From the NCBI RefSeq assembly GCF_045788535.1, contig NZ_CP074074.1:868001-932000 (forward strand): a DNA stretch of 64,000 nt. Reading direction: 5' to 3'. Below the pieces are notes generated by a model that was not told where the DNA came from, searched no databases, and worked only from the letters and a program-made list of their open reading frames with translations. Position numbers and translations under genes: made by a program. This DNA comes from Allotamlana fucoidanivorans. GTDB taxonomy: Bacteria; Bacteroidota; Bacteroidia; Flavobacteriales; Flavobacteriaceae. Shown one piece after another: positions 40,702-50,377 of this stretch (position 1 is its first letter; each line of letters starts with the position of its first letter).

Positions 40702-41577
40702 TTAACTAATTATCTTTTTAATTTCTTTTCTATAGTTTGATGCACTTTTTCCAGTAATATCATTAAAGGTTTTATTAAAATGTGAAAAATTATTGAATCC
40801 ACATTCATAACACACATCAGCAATACTCATTTCACTTTCCTCTGACAGTAATTTTGTAGCATGTACCACCCTGTACTCGTTTACTACCTGGGTAAATGTT
40901 TTTCCGGTGGCTTTCTTAAAGTATCTGCAAAAGGCAGGCACTGTCATACTCACCTTATCGGCAATCTCATCTAAAGCAATGTGATTTTGAAAGTTTTTAT
41001 TAACAAACTTAAATATGGTACCAATTTTTGCACTGTCTTGAGCTTCTGCTTCAAAGGCAACACCGTCTGCATTCAGTAGCATATAATCGTCAGTTTTAGC
41101 CAAGAAATCTAGAATTTCTAAAAATTTCAATACACGCTTTAAACCATCATGTTCAAGTAACTTTTCTATCTTCCTTCCAATTTTTTTCTTAGTATCTACT
41201 TTAAATCTAATCCCCTTTTTGGCTCTTTCAAACAAAGCAATAATATGACCCATTTCAGGAATTTGCAGAAAATCGTCTCCCAAAAAGTTCGATTTAAATT
41301 GTATGGTGGTTTCAGTTCCATTAGCTGTCAATCTATCTGTAAACCCATTATGTGGTAAATTAGACCCTATTAATATTAATTGACTATTATTAAAATATGA
41401 TAGGTGATTACCAATATGTGTTTTTCCTTGCCCCTTATTTATGTAAATAAGTTCTAGCTCTGGGTGAAAATGCCAATAAGCGTCATTCTTATCAACTTGC
41501 TCAACGTGCTGTTTCACCAAAAGCGAACTCCCAAAACTGGGACTAATTTTTTTTAGAGTTGGCTTTTTATTAATCAT
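40702..41577 (-). CDS. AraC-family regulator with cupin sensor domain
   Basis: This 291-residue transcription factor has an N-terminal cupin ('YWHFHPELELIYINKGQGKTHIG') that would bind a small ligand, and a C-terminal double HTH ('IALDEIADKVSMTVPAFCRYFKKATGKTF' region and 'SIADVCYECGFNNFSHFNKTF'). It resembles sugar-responsive AraC proteins of Bacteroidetes. It is transcribed towards the HD gene. Its target is unknown; the tandem family to the right is one candidate. Confidence 0.92.
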   Translation of the reverse strand: MINKKPTLKKISPSFGSSLLVKQHVEQVDKNDAYWHFHPELELIYINKGQGKTHIGNHLSYFNNSQLILIGSNLPHNGFTDRLTANGTETTIQFKSNFLGDDFLQIPEMGHIIALFERAKKGIRFKVDTKKKIGRKIEKLLEHDGLKRVLKFLEILDFLAKTDDYMLLNADGVAFEAEAQDSAKIGTIFKFVNKNFQNHIALDEIADKVSMTVPAFCRYFKKATGKTFTQVVNEYRVVHATKLLSEESEMSIADVCYECGFNNFSHFNKTFNDITGKSASNYRKEIKKIIS

Positions 41578-41782
41578 AGCTTACCTTTTTACAAGCAAAA
41601 TTAGCACTTATTATGCATACATTATATATTTTATTACCCTAATTGTGTGTTATATTAACTTTCTCACATATTAACATTGCCTTAACAGTTAAAATACCAT
41701 ATAAATAAGCAAAAATTGCTGTTTTCCTGTACCCTATCCTGCTCTATCTTTGTATTGTTAAACGTTGTTAACTTCAAAGTTT

Positions 41783-41968
41783 ATGAAAAACGTCATTACA
41801 AACACAAAAAAATGAATTTTAGTAGCAACCATATTTGCTATCATTTTTGGGTTTTCTAATAACGTTATATTACTAATAAAAGAAGATTTAAAAGAAACAA
41901 CGTTAGTTTTAGAAGAATAAATAAAAAGTCACCAAAGAAAAATATTTACAAAATTCATTAATAATTAG
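41783..41968 (+). pseudogene. Decayed copy of the tandem secreted-protein family
   Basis: The ATG at 41783 reads MKNVITNTKK then a stop where the paralogue at 42276 has KKGIL. The frame continues ILVATIFAIIFGFSNNV, LLIKEDLKETTLVLEE and stops again. The end (TTTACAAAATTCATTAATAA then TTAG) is identical to the 3' end of the second copy. About 400 bases of the middle are missing. Confidence 0.85.
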
Positions 41969-42003
41969 TTTAATGTCTTATTTAGTTTAGTTTAGTTAGT
42001 AAA

Positions 42004-42030
42004 AGTGAGCTGTGGTGGCTCACTTTTTTT
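42004..42030 (+). terminator. Rho-independent terminator of the dead copy
   Basis: AGTGAGC (42004-42010) and GCTCACT (42018-42024) flank TGTGGTG and are followed by a T run. A sister hairpin follows each of the two other copies. Confidence 0.8.
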
Positions 42031-42216
42031 GTCTCATTTTTCTCTTGTTCTTTCTTCTCCCTCCTTACTTATAAGACACCTGAACTATCACCTTTATATA
42101 TTATGCATACATATAAAACTATGCCCAATTAACCCCTCTATATGCTCTATTATCCCTGTGTAAAGTTTACATAGATTTAACAGTTAATTTAGCACACATA
42201 TTAGTCAATATCAGTG

Positions 42217-42247
42217 TTTTGCACCTTTTAAACCCAACCTATATTTG
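42217..42247 (+). promoter_or_regulatory. Bacteroidetes-type promoter of the second copy
   Basis: TTTTG (42217-42221), 18 bases, then TATATTTG (42240-42247) fits the Bacteroidetes -33/-7 pattern TTTG-N19-TAnnTTTG. GTTGAACGTTA just after it is conserved before all three copies (GTTAAACGTTG, GTTGAACGTTA, GTTGAACGTTA). Confidence 0.65.
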
Positions 42248-42275
42248 TACCGTTGAACGTTAATATTTTTAAATT

Positions 42276-42872
42276 ATGAAAAACGTAATCTCAAACACAA
42301 AAAAAGGAATCTTAATGGTAACTATGTGCGCTACCGTTTTTGGATTCGCTAGTGATCTTAAACTGTTAATTAAAGAAGATTCTAAAAAAACAGCTTTAGT
42401 ACTAGAACATGTAAAACAAGGTAATAAAATTTCAATCATTGACAACAGCGGTGTTGTTCTATATAAAGAACAGGTTCAAACTAATGGTCTTTATAAAAAA
42501 GGATTTGATCTTACATCTTTACCAGATGGTGATTATGTCTTTGAGGTTGATAAAGATTTAGAAATTAGCACGATTCCTTTTCATGTAACAGCTAACACTG
42601 TTACCTTTAATAAGGAAGATGAAACTACCATCTTTAAACCTTATGTGCGTCATGAAAATGACCTTGTGTTTCTAACCAAACTTTCTTTAAACCATGAAAC
42701 GGTTGATATTGCAATCTATGGTGAATATGAAAATGGTTATGAACTAGTACATAATGAAAAAGTGAAGGATGCTAAAATTCTTGAAAAAGTATTCCAACTT
42801 AAGGGTGATACCAATTACAAAATTGTGGTTAACACCAATGATAAAACATTTACAAAATTCATTAATAATTAG
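42276..42872 (+). CDS. Secreted protein of a tandem family, T9SS-tail-like fold (copy 2)
   Basis: This 198-residue protein has a signal peptide ('KKGILMVTMCATVFGFAS') and a mature part of repeated beta-sandwich character. 'ISIIDNSGVVLYKEQV', 'YKKGFDLTSLPDGDYVFEVDKD' and 'TTIFKPYVRHENDLVF' resemble the Por-secretion tail and DUF3244 folds of Bacteroidetes. Function unknown; it probably sits in the periplasm or on the surface. It is the middle one of three tandem copies, with its own promoter and terminator. Confidence 0.78.
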   Translation: MKNVISNTKKGILMVTMCATVFGFASDLKLLIKEDSKKTALVLEHVKQGNKISIIDNSGVVLYKEQVQTNGLYKKGFDLTSLPDGDYVFEVDKDLEISTIPFHVTANTVTFNKEDETTIFKPYVRHENDLVFLTKLSLNHETVDIAIYGEYENGYELVHNEKVKDAKILEKVFQLKGDTNYKIVVNTNDKTFTKFINN

Positions 42873-42907
42873 TTTAATGTCTTATTTAGTTTAGTTTAGT
42901 TAGTAAA

Positions 42908-42934
42908 AGTGGGCTGTGGTGGCCACTTTTTTTT
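42908..42934 (+). terminator. Rho-independent terminator of copy 2
   Basis: AGTGG (42908-42912) and CCACT (42923-42927) flank GCTGTGGTGG and run into eight T. It is a diverged sister of the hairpin at 42004, with a shorter stem after base changes. Confidence 0.7.
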
Positions 42935-43153
42935 GGTCATTTTTTTAAATTCTTTGCTTTTAGAAATGTAAAGACTAAAGTCTTTCCCTTTGCATTTACA
43001 ATACAATTATCTCATACATATACCATTTTATCTTAACCTAAATTTCACATAAAAATAACAGTCAATTTAGCACATAAATAAGTCAATATCAATGTTTTAC
43101 ATACTTAAAAACTAATGTAATTTTACAGTGTTGAACGTTATAAAACCCAAATT

Positions 43154-43756
43154 ATGAAAAAAGTAATTAAACATTCAAAAAAAGGATTCTTAATGGTAAC
43201 ATTGTTTGCTACCTTGTTAAGTTTCGCCAATGATGCTTCAAAATTTAAAATTACATTTGAAGCAAAACGAACCCCACTTACTTTATATAATATAAAGAAA
43301 GGGAATGTTTTATCAATTAAAGATGAAAATGGCTTATTGTTATATAAAGAGTTACTCCAACAATCTGGAATTTACAGCAAAGGTTTCGACTTAACTTCTC
43401 TACCTAACGGCACTTACATGTTTGAATTGGAGAAAGATTTTGAAATCAAACTTATTCCATTTTATGTGAAGTCTAACACAGTTACTTTTCAAAAAAAACT
43501 TGAAGAAACCATTTTTAAACCTGCTTTTAGAGTAGAAGGAGATATGGTTTACATGAGTAAATTAAACCTTAATAGGAAGCCTTTAAAAATTAATTTCTAT
43601 TTTTTAGATGGTAACCATTCTGAGTTAATGTATTCTAAAACATTAAAGAATCAACAACTGATAGAAAAAGCTTTTAAATTGGAAGGTCTAAGTCTTGGTA
43701 CTTATAAGATTGAAGTTATTAGTGCCGACCACACCTTTGAAAAACACATTTACTAA
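43154..43756 (+). CDS. Secreted protein of a tandem family, T9SS-tail-like fold (copy 3)
   Basis: This 200-residue paralogue of the 42276 product has the same signal peptide layout ('KKGFLMVTLFATLLSFAN') and aligned blocks 'LSIKDENGLLLYKELL', 'YSKGFDLTSLPNGTYMFELEKD' and 'ETIFKPAFRVEGDMVY'. The two differ at roughly half their positions, so the duplication is not recent. It has its own leader (GTTGAACGTTA) and terminator. Function unknown. Confidence 0.78.
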   Translation: MKKVIKHSKKGFLMVTLFATLLSFANDASKFKITFEAKRTPLTLYNIKKGNVLSIKDENGLLLYKELLQQSGIYSKGFDLTSLPNGTYMFELEKDFEIKLIPFYVKSNTVTFQKKLEETIFKPAFRVEGDMVYMSKLNLNRKPLKINFYFLDGNHSELMYSKTLKNQQLIEKAFKLEGLSLGTYKIEVISADHTFEKHIY

Positions 43757-43790
43757 ACCCTCTCGTTTCTTATTTAGTTAAGTTGATTAA

Positions 43791-43815
43791 GGTGAGCAGT
43801 TTTGCTCACCTTTTT
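43791..43815 (+). terminator. Rho-independent terminator of copy 3
   Basis: GGTGAGC (43791-43797) and GCTCACC (43804-43810) with a 6-base loop and a T run. It may also serve the convergent radical SAM gene. Confidence 0.8.
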
Positions 43816-43818
43816 CAT

Positions 43819-44892
43819 TCAAAAAAGGGATAATTGCCTGTTTTTATGAGATTCGTGTAGTTTACAATTCAACTCTGGTATCAATGCATCTTTAAAATAT
43901 TTTCTTCTTGCCAGTTTTACCATAGCATGAATTTGTTCTGCTATTTTTCCCTCACCCCGCATTCTGGTACCATATCTTGAATCATTTAAGCTTCCACCGT
44001 GACAATCGGCTATTTGATGTAATACTTTCTCCGCACGGTCTGGCATCGTTTTTTTTATCCATGTTGTAAAAAGCCTACCTAAAGCACCATTTAATCGTAT
44101 CACGGTATAGCCAATAGATGTAGCCCCATACTGCGCCACTACTTTGGCTAAAGATAAAATTTCATGACTATTAATTGAAGGTATAATTGGCGCTATCATC
44201 ACATTGACAGGAATACCGTTATCACTTAATAGTTTAACTGTATCTAGACGCTTTTTTATGCTAGCCGTTCTGGGCTCTAAAATACGTTTTATATCTTCTG
44301 ATAATGAGGTAATAGATATATTCACGGTAACTAAATTATCTTTAGCCAACTCGATTAACAGGTCTAAGTCTCTTTTTATCATGGCGTTCTTTGTAATAAT
44401 ACCTACTGGATGCTTATACTTTAAAAAAACCTCTAAACAACGTCTGGTGATTTCAAATTGCTTCTCAACGGGTTGATAACAATCCGTATTTCCAGACATA
44501 ATGATTTGTACTGCTTTCCAACTTTTCTTGGTAATATGTGCTTCCAATAATTTGGCAGCCTCCTTTTTAACTAAGATATTTTGCTCAAAATCTAAGCCTG
44601 CCCCATAGCCCCAATATTCGTGTGAATTTCTGGCATAACAATAAATACATCCATGCTCACAGCCCTGATAGGGATTCATGGAATACAACATACCAACATC
44701 TGGACTTTTAACCTGATTCACTATGGTTTTTGGAAATACCTCAAGAAACTTTGTTTTATCTTCATCAAAAACCTCACCTGTTTTCTGGCAATACTCCAGA
44801 AAATCGTCTCGAACTTCATGGTACAATTCAAAAAATCGATTGGGTACATGCTCTTGCGCCCCACGACCTTTAATATTAGATTTAGGGTTCAT
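43819..44892 (-). CDS. PA0069-family radical SAM protein (SplB-like)
   Basis: This 357-residue enzyme binds a 4Fe-4S cluster through C78, C82 and C85 (CEHGCIYC) and uses SAM-derived radicals. The following YARNSHEYWGYGAGLDFE block is characteristic of the PA0069/Rv2578c family, which is distantly related to spore photoproduct lyase. Substrate unknown. Length is normal. It is convergent with the tandem secreted family and forms a single-gene unit with its ATG at 44892. Confidence 0.92.
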   Translation of the reverse strand: MNPKSNIKGRGAQEHVPNRFFELYHEVRDDFLEYCQKTGEVFDEDKTKFLEVFPKTIVNQVKSPDVGMLYSMNPYQGCEHGCIYCYARNSHEYWGYGAGLDFEQNILVKKEAAKLLEAHITKKSWKAVQIIMSGNTDCYQPVEKQFEITRRCLEVFLKYKHPVGIITKNAMIKRDLDLLIELAKDNLVTVNISITSLSEDIKRILEPRTASIKKRLDTVKLLSDNGIPVNVMIAPIIPSINSHEILSLAKVVAQYGATSIGYTVIRLNGALGRLFTTWIKKTMPDRAEKVLHQIADCHGGSLNDSRYGTRMRGEGKIAEQIHAMVKLARRKYFKDALIPELNCKLHESHKNRQLSLF

Positions 44893-45033
44893 ACAACATT
44901 ATTTTAGAACTGGAAGGGATTAAAACTAAACGCTCAGTAAAGTTACTTATTCTTGAAATAGAAATATGTTAAAGCTAGTGTTGTTTGTTAACAAAACACT
45001 TTTTCTCAAAAACTGCACCTGTTCTGCTTAAAA

Positions 45034-45816
45034 CTATGCGCCTGGAAAATTAGCCTTACGTTTTTCTAAAAAAGCACTAGTTCCTTCGGCAAAATCTTGA
45101 GTTCCAAAACATCGCCCAAATTCCTCTATTTCTAATTCAAATCCATTCACGCCATCTTCAAAGTTGGCATTAATAGATCGTATGGCCGCGGCAATGGCTA
45201 CTGATGAATTTCGGCTTATTTTTTCTGCCATAGTTTCACAAAATGGCAATAGTTCATCTGGTGTGGTTACATGGTTTACCAAACCATAATTTAAGGCTTT
45301 TTGCGCATCAATCATAGTAGCTGTCATAATCATTTCCATAGCTCTCCCTTTACCAACTAATTGGGTTAAACGTTGGGTACCCCCATATCCTGGAATAAGG
45401 CCTAAAGACACCTCTGGAAGCCCCACTTTAGCATTATCATTAGCTACTCTAAAATGACAAGCCATAGCCAATTCTAATCCGCCGCCTAAAGCAAAACCAT
45501 TAATAGCAGCAATAACAGGAGTTGAGAGGTTTTCTACAAAATCAAATAAATCTTTTTGCCCTTTGGCTGCTAACTTTGTACCATCTTCAACATTAAAATG
45601 AGCAAACTCACTAATATCTGCACCAGCAACAAACGCTTTATCTCCGCTACCCGTAACTATTATAACTTTTATTTCTTCATCTTTGTCTGCTTCAAAAAAA
45701 GCATTGTGAAGCTCCCCAATAGTTTCTTTATTTAAAGCATTTAATTTCTTCGGGCGATTAATAGTTATCAAGGCAATCCCCTTGTTTTTCGTAAAAAGTA
45801 CATTGTTGTAGCTCAT
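45034..45816 (-). CDS. Enoyl-CoA hydratase/isomerase (crotonase) family protein
   Basis: This 260-residue crotonase hydrates enoyl-CoA in fatty acid or related degradation. It shows the CoA/oxyanion-hole segments 'AFVAGADISEF' near 65 and 'NGFALGGGLELAMACHFRVA' near 103, and the catalytic Glu region 'LPEVSLGLIPGYGGTQRL' near 133. All signatures are intact. It lies 5 bases downstream of the histidine kinase gene, so they share a transcript, an unusual pairing without obvious functional meaning. Confidence 0.92.
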   Translation of the reverse strand: MSYNNVLFTKNKGIALITINRPKKLNALNKETIGELHNAFFEADKDEEIKVIIVTGSGDKAFVAGADISEFAHFNVEDGTKLAAKGQKDLFDFVENLSTPVIAAINGFALGGGLELAMACHFRVANDNAKVGLPEVSLGLIPGYGGTQRLTQLVGKGRAMEMIMTATMIDAQKALNYGLVNHVTTPDELLPFCETMAEKISRNSSVAIAAAIRSINANFEDGVNGFELEIEEFGRCFGTQDFAEGTSAFLEKRKANFPGA

Positions 45817-45821
45817 AACAC

Positions 45822-47312
45822 TTATTTTTTAGGAAAAGAAACGTTAAACGTAGTTCCCTCTCCATCTTTTGAATCGAAAGAAATGCTTCCGTTATAGGTT
45901 TCTACAATATTTTTTACCATGGCCAAACCAAGGCCCATGCCACTACTTTTGGTGGTAAACTTAGGTTCAAACACTTTATCTTTACTTTCATCAGAAACCC
46001 CAGAACCATTATCGGTAACACTTATTAACACATCGATCTCTGTTTCAGAAACTAAAATTTCAATCTTTGGTGTTTTCTCTTCCGTCATGGCTTGTATGGC
46101 ATTTTTCACCAAGTTTGTTACCACACGTATGAGTTGTGTTCTATCAAATTTAGCGATTATTTCCTCTGAATCACACTTAAAAACAATATAATCTTCGTTG
46201 AAAATATCGAGCGCTAATTTTACAATTTGCACCACATTTAGCGTTTCTTTTTGCTGTGCTGGCATTTTTGCAAAATTAGAAAATGCCGAAGCGATAGAAC
46301 TCATAGTATCTATTTGTTGAATCAAGGTTTTACTATATTCATCAAGTTTCTTATGAATATTCTCATCAGTAGGATCAAATTTGCGTTGAAAGTTTTGCAC
46401 TGTTAATCGCATGGGCGTTAAGGGATTTTTTATTTCATGAGCCACCTGCTTTGCCATTTCACGCCAGGCCTGTTCGCGTTCACTTTTAGCCAATTGTACC
46501 GCACTTTCTTCAAGTTCATCAATCATGCTATTGTACGCACTTACCACGGTTGAAATTTCCTCCGTACTATCTTTAATTTCAATACGTTCATTACTACGTT
46601 CAAGTCTTGTGGCATTCATAATGTCACTAATGCTTTTTAGTGATTTTGTTATGTATTTTGACAATAAAAAAGCAATAGCAATAGCCATGAGCAATACAAA
46701 TAAAAAGGCATACCACATGCGGGTTAGAAATTCTTCAAGCTCCTTTTTAAGAAAATCATCCTTTTCTAAATAAGGGATATTTAAAATAGCAATGGGTTTA
46801 GACCTATTGTCGGTAATATAAGTGTAAGACGATTGAAAGGTTTCACCATTTTCCTGATGTTTAGCTACAAACCTATGTTCTGCAATTTCAGAATCGCTTT
46901 TTACCTGAACAGTATTGCTAATAGCGTTCATAATGTGAGTGTCTAAACATTTATCAGCTACATTATTTTGAAAACCCGCTTTTGAAGAAATTAGAAGACC
47001 GCCTTCTAAATCATACAAGTTAATTTGTAATTTATGTATATCGGCAATATTGTAAATCTCTTCCTTGAAAATAAACGGAATGTTTTCAGTTTTTACTTCC
47101 CAAGTATTTTGTCTGCCATTTAAGGTACGTTTTATATGGGTTTGTATGTTTTCCTCTTTACGCTCTAACCTGCTTTCATGATAATCATGACTTTGCTCTC
47201 TATACTGGTAAATGGCTACGGCAGAAATAAGAATAGATCCCAACAAAACCAATAGAATCATGGCTAGAAAAATACGGGTACGAAGCGAAGGTTTTTTTGC
47301 TTTAAACAACAC
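45822..47312 (-). CDS. Membrane sensor histidine kinase (NtrY-like)
   Basis: This 496-residue kinase has two membrane helices (about residues 12-33 and 193-215) around a roughly 160-residue extracytoplasmic sensor. A HAMP-like linker follows, then HisKA with the phospho-accepting His in 'VAHEIKNPLTPMRL' near 291, and HATPase_c with DNGSGVSDESKD, FTTKSSGMGLGL and related N, G1 and G2 boxes. No response regulator is adjacent, so its partner must be elsewhere. Confidence 0.92.
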   Translation of the reverse strand: MLFKAKKPSLRTRIFLAMILLVLLGSILISAVAIYQYREQSHDYHESRLERKEENIQTHIKRTLNGRQNTWEVKTENIPFIFKEEIYNIADIHKLQINLYDLEGGLLISSKAGFQNNVADKCLDTHIMNAISNTVQVKSDSEIAEHRFVAKHQENGETFQSSYTYITDNRSKPIAILNIPYLEKDDFLKKELEEFLTRMWYAFLFVLLMAIAIAFLLSKYITKSLKSISDIMNATRLERSNERIEIKDSTEEISTVVSAYNSMIDELEESAVQLAKSEREQAWREMAKQVAHEIKNPLTPMRLTVQNFQRKFDPTDENIHKKLDEYSKTLIQQIDTMSSIASAFSNFAKMPAQQKETLNVVQIVKLALDIFNEDYIVFKCDSEEIIAKFDRTQLIRVVTNLVKNAIQAMTEEKTPKIEILVSETEIDVLISVTDNGSGVSDESKDKVFEPKFTTKSSGMGLGLAMVKNIVETYNGSISFDSKDGEGTTFNVSFPKK

Positions 47313-47423
47313 AGAATGTTACAAATTTTACAAGCTTAAATATAGCAATAATCAAACCAAACCTAGCTTCTATCAACAAAAAAATGACAACCAAAAGAGC
47401 GCATACTTAAGAGGCAGTAACTA

Positions 47424-47972
47424 TTAAGCCTCTGGATTTTTTTCTCTAATATGCTTATAAACCTTAAAGCCCAGCATGATAAGTACACCCAAAACAAAAA
47501 TACCAACTATACCCCAAACCCAGTTAATGGCACTTTTAAGAACCACCAAGAAAATGACAGCAAACAGAATAAATGTGGCGCCCTCATTCCAAATGCGCAT
47601 ATAGCTTGATGATTTCTTTACAATGTCATTTTGAAGTTGTTTGTAATACTGATGTGTTTTAAGGTGATAAATAAACAACAAAACAACAAAAGCTAGCTTA
47701 ACATGCATCCAAGGTTCTTTTAACCAACCAGGAACTATAATAAGTAACCATACCGCAAAAATAGTTGCCAATATAGCAGATGGCCAAGTAATAATATACC
47801 ATAAGCGTTTTGCCATGAGCTTTAATTGCTTACCTAGTATTTCTTTTTCTGGAGATGCCTTATGAAACGCTTCTATTTGATACACAAAAAGCCTTGGAAT
47901 ATAAAACAACCCTGCAAACCAAGTGATGACAAAAATAAGATGAAACGATTTTATATAGCCGTAATATTCCAT
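47424..47972 (-). CDS. hemJ: HemJ-type protoporphyrinogen IX oxidase (UPF0093/CopD-like)
   Basis: This 182-residue membrane protein has four to five helices. It matches HemJ: 'SFHLIFVITWFAGLFYIPRLFVYQ' at the N-terminus (conserved His), 'HLKTHQYYKQL' in the middle and 'RIWNEGATFILFAVIFLVVLKSA' near 130. HemJ oxidises protoporphyrinogen IX to protoporphyrin IX, the step before ferrochelatase. The heme context (hemH two genes upstream) strengthens the call over a copper-handling CopD role. It follows the MATE gene by 9 bases. Confidence 0.88.
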   Translation of the reverse strand: MEYYGYIKSFHLIFVITWFAGLFYIPRLFVYQIEAFHKASPEKEILGKQLKLMAKRLWYIITWPSAILATIFAVWLLIIVPGWLKEPWMHVKLAFVVLLFIYHLKTHQYYKQLQNDIVKKSSSYMRIWNEGATFILFAVIFLVVLKSAINWVWGIVGIFVLGVLIMLGFKVYKHIREKNPEA

Positions 47973-47981
47973 ATGGTGTTT

Positions 47982-49343
47982 TTAATTAACCGATTTTAAT
48001 TCTGGATTTAAGTTCTTAATTATTTCTTTGTAAAGAAAATATCCTGTGACTAGAGTTGCTAAAACATCGGCAATTGGAAAAGCTATCCAAACTCCCAATT
48101 CTCCAAGAAAGACAGGTAAAATAAAAATAAGCGGAATAAAAAAAAGCCCTTGTCTGCTCAAGGTTAACCAAAGCGCTTGTTTTGCCTTTCCTATGGCTTG
48201 AAAATAAGCCGCTCCTATAAGCTGTAATGCAATGATAGGTGTGGCTGCAAACACCCAACGCATGGCTGCAGGTGTTTCTAAAATAACTTGAGCATCAGAT
48301 GTGAATAACCTTGTAATGGTTTCAGGAAAGACCATTAAAAACACAAACACAATAGTTGCCAACAGTGCAGCATATTTTATAGCTGTATAAATCGTTTCTT
48401 TTACTCTTGCATATTTTTCAGCACCATAATTAAAACCAGCTATGGGAAGAAAGCCCTGCGCCACACCAAAAACGGGAAATAATGCAAACATGAGCATTCT
48501 ACCAACTATAGCATATGCCGTAACCGAACTTTCCCCCCCTAGCGTATACAGAATATTATTCATTAGCAAATAAGTCACACTAACAATGGCTTGCCTTGAT
48601 AGGGTTACAACTCCTAAGGAAGCTATTTCAACAACAGTCGCTTTATTTAGACCAAAGTGACATTTTGCAAGCTCTATTTCAGACTGTTTTGAGATAAAAA
48701 AGCCCAAAATAAATATAAAACATACCAAGTAAGATAAAGTTGATGCCCAAGCTGCACCAGCCATACCATAATCTAACACATAAATAAAAATATAATCTAA
48801 CAGCAAATTACTGACTGACGGTAGCATCATAGCATACATAGCAACTTTTGGCTTACCAACAGCCCTTATTACTGTATTTCCCATCATGCAAAGCCCTAAA
48901 AAAGGCACTCCATAAAGCACAATAACATAATACGTTTTTGCAGGTTCTAATATATTTCCTTTCCCTCCAAAAGTTGGCACGATACTGTCAACAAACCAAA
49001 GCCCCAAGATGACCATAGTAACGGTAAAAAGAGTTGTTAAGGTAATTTGATTCCCAAAGGTTGTTCGTGCTTTTTCTTTATTTTCTGCACCAAGTGCTCT
49101 TGAAATAATTGATGAACCACCAACTCCTATGGCCATACCTAAAGCAGCAATGAAAAATGACACTGGCAATACAACATTTATAGCAGCTATGGCCGTTGAC
49201 CCTATCCAATTCCCCACAAAAACGGTATCTACTAAAATGTTAAGCGACATGACCAAAATACCAATAGAAGCTGGAACAGCTTGTTTTACCAGTAATTTAC
49301 CAATGGGCTCAGTCCCCAAACCATGTGATATCAGCCGAGCCAT
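47982..49343 (-). CDS. MATE-family efflux transporter
   Basis: This 453-residue protein has twelve predicted helices in two related halves. It has the MATE signature regions 'AVPASIGILVMSLNILVDTVFVGNWIG' and 'GVVTLSRQAIVSVTYLLMNNILY'. It would export drugs or metabolites using Na+ or H+. Its ATG overlaps the hemH stop by one base, so it is translated with hemH and hemJ; export of a porphyrin or related compound is a guess based on that coupling alone. Confidence 0.92.
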   Translation of the reverse strand: MARLISHGLGTEPIGKLLVKQAVPASIGILVMSLNILVDTVFVGNWIGSTAIAAINVVLPVSFFIAALGMAIGVGGSSIISRALGAENKEKARTTFGNQITLTTLFTVTMVILGLWFVDSIVPTFGGKGNILEPAKTYYVIVLYGVPFLGLCMMGNTVIRAVGKPKVAMYAMMLPSVSNLLLDYIFIYVLDYGMAGAAWASTLSYLVCFIFILGFFISKQSEIELAKCHFGLNKATVVEIASLGVVTLSRQAIVSVTYLLMNNILYTLGGESSVTAYAIVGRMLMFALFPVFGVAQGFLPIAGFNYGAEKYARVKETIYTAIKYAALLATIVFVFLMVFPETITRLFTSDAQVILETPAAMRWVFAATPIIALQLIGAAYFQAIGKAKQALWLTLSRQGLFFIPLIFILPVFLGELGVWIAFPIADVLATLVTGYFLYKEIIKNLNPELKSVN

Positions 49344-50377
49344 TATACGGCAACAGTTTCAGATGTTACCCAATGATTTATCCACTGCGATAACAACGTT
49401 ACAAAAGCGTCGTCATCATTTAAACATGGTACGGTTTTAAAGTGCTTCCCACCTACTTCATGAAAAATCTCCTGACCTTCCATAGCTATTTCTTCAAGCG
49501 TTTCTAAACAATCGCTTACAAAGGCAGGCGTAACAATTGCCATATTTTTAATACCTTGTTTTCCTAAACGCTCTATCGTTCTATCTGTATAAGGTTGCAA
49601 CCAAGGATCAAATCCTAATCGTGATTGAAATGAAGTAGAATAGGTACCTTCTTTTAAACCAAGTTTTTCAGCAACCAAACGCGTTACTTCTAAACACTGA
49701 TGCCGGTAACAAAACTCATGTGCTTTACTTGAGGTTACACAACAATTTCCATCAATTTTACAATGTGAATTTGTAACATCACTTTTTCTGATATGGCGTT
49801 CAGGAACTCCATGATATGAAAATAAAAGATGCTGAGGATTTTCGCCTTCTATATGTGATTTTATAGAATTTGACAGCACCTCAATATAATCTGGTTTATT
49901 ATAAAATGCAGGAACTGACTCAATGTTTATATCTGGAAAAAAATCATGGCGTAACTTTTCAGCCAAAACTGTTATGGTTTCTGTAGTTGCCATGGCAAAC
50001 TGCGGATATAATGGAAACAACAAGATATCATTTACCCCTTGATCTACCAACTCCTGAATGCCATTGTGAATAGACATGCTGCCATAACGCATAGCTAAAG
50101 ATACGGGGACATCTACCTGCTTTTGAACTTTATTTTGAAGGCGTTCAGAAATAACAATAAGTGGCGAGCCTTCTTTCCACCAAATTTTTTTATAGGCTGC
50201 TGCCGAAGCTTTAGGGCGTGTTTTTAAAATTATTCCTCTTACCAACAAGGCTCTTGCTACGTAGGGGATGTCTATAACACGCTCATCCATTAAAAATTCT
50301 CCTAAATATTTTTTTACATCTTTAGGTTCTGGACTATCAGGGGAACCAAGATTAACAAGTAAGACTCCTTTTTTCAT
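49343..50377 (-). CDS. hemH: Ferrochelatase HemH
   Basis: This 344-residue enzyme inserts Fe2+ into protoporphyrin IX, the last step of heme b synthesis. Visible are 'GVLLVNLGSPDSPEPKDVKKYL' at the N-terminus, the catalytic His in 'LFSYHGVPERH' near 190 and 'GFDPWLQPYTDRTI' near 255. A Cys cluster ('CKIDGNCC', 'HEFCYRHQC') between them could hold an Fe-S cluster, as in some bacterial ferrochelatases; this is not certain. It heads the hemH-MATE-hemJ set. Confidence 0.95.
   Translation of the reverse strand: MKKGVLLVNLGSPDSPEPKDVKKYLGEFLMDERVIDIPYVARALLVRGIILKTRPKASAAAYKKIWWKEGSPLIVISERLQNKVQKQVDVPVSLAMRYGSMSIHNGIQELVDQGVNDILLFPLYPQFAMATTETITVLAEKLRHDFFPDINIESVPAFYNKPDYIEVLSNSIKSHIEGENPQHLLFSYHGVPERHIRKSDVTNSHCKIDGNCCVTSSKAHEFCYRHQCLEVTRLVAEKLGLKEGTYSTSFQSRLGFDPWLQPYTDRTIERLGKQGIKNMAIVTPAFVSDCLETLEEIAMEGQEIFHEVGGKHFKTVPCLNDDDAFVTLLSQWINHWVTSETVAV

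Larger units (their letters stand above)
41578..42275. other. Intergenic region holding a dead paralogue, a terminator and a promoter
   Basis: This 698-bp stretch contains the decayed first copy of the family at 42276 (41783-41968), its terminator and the promoter of the second copy. TATCTTTG (41745-41752) is a -7 element for the dead copy. No other gene seen. Confidence 0.7.
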
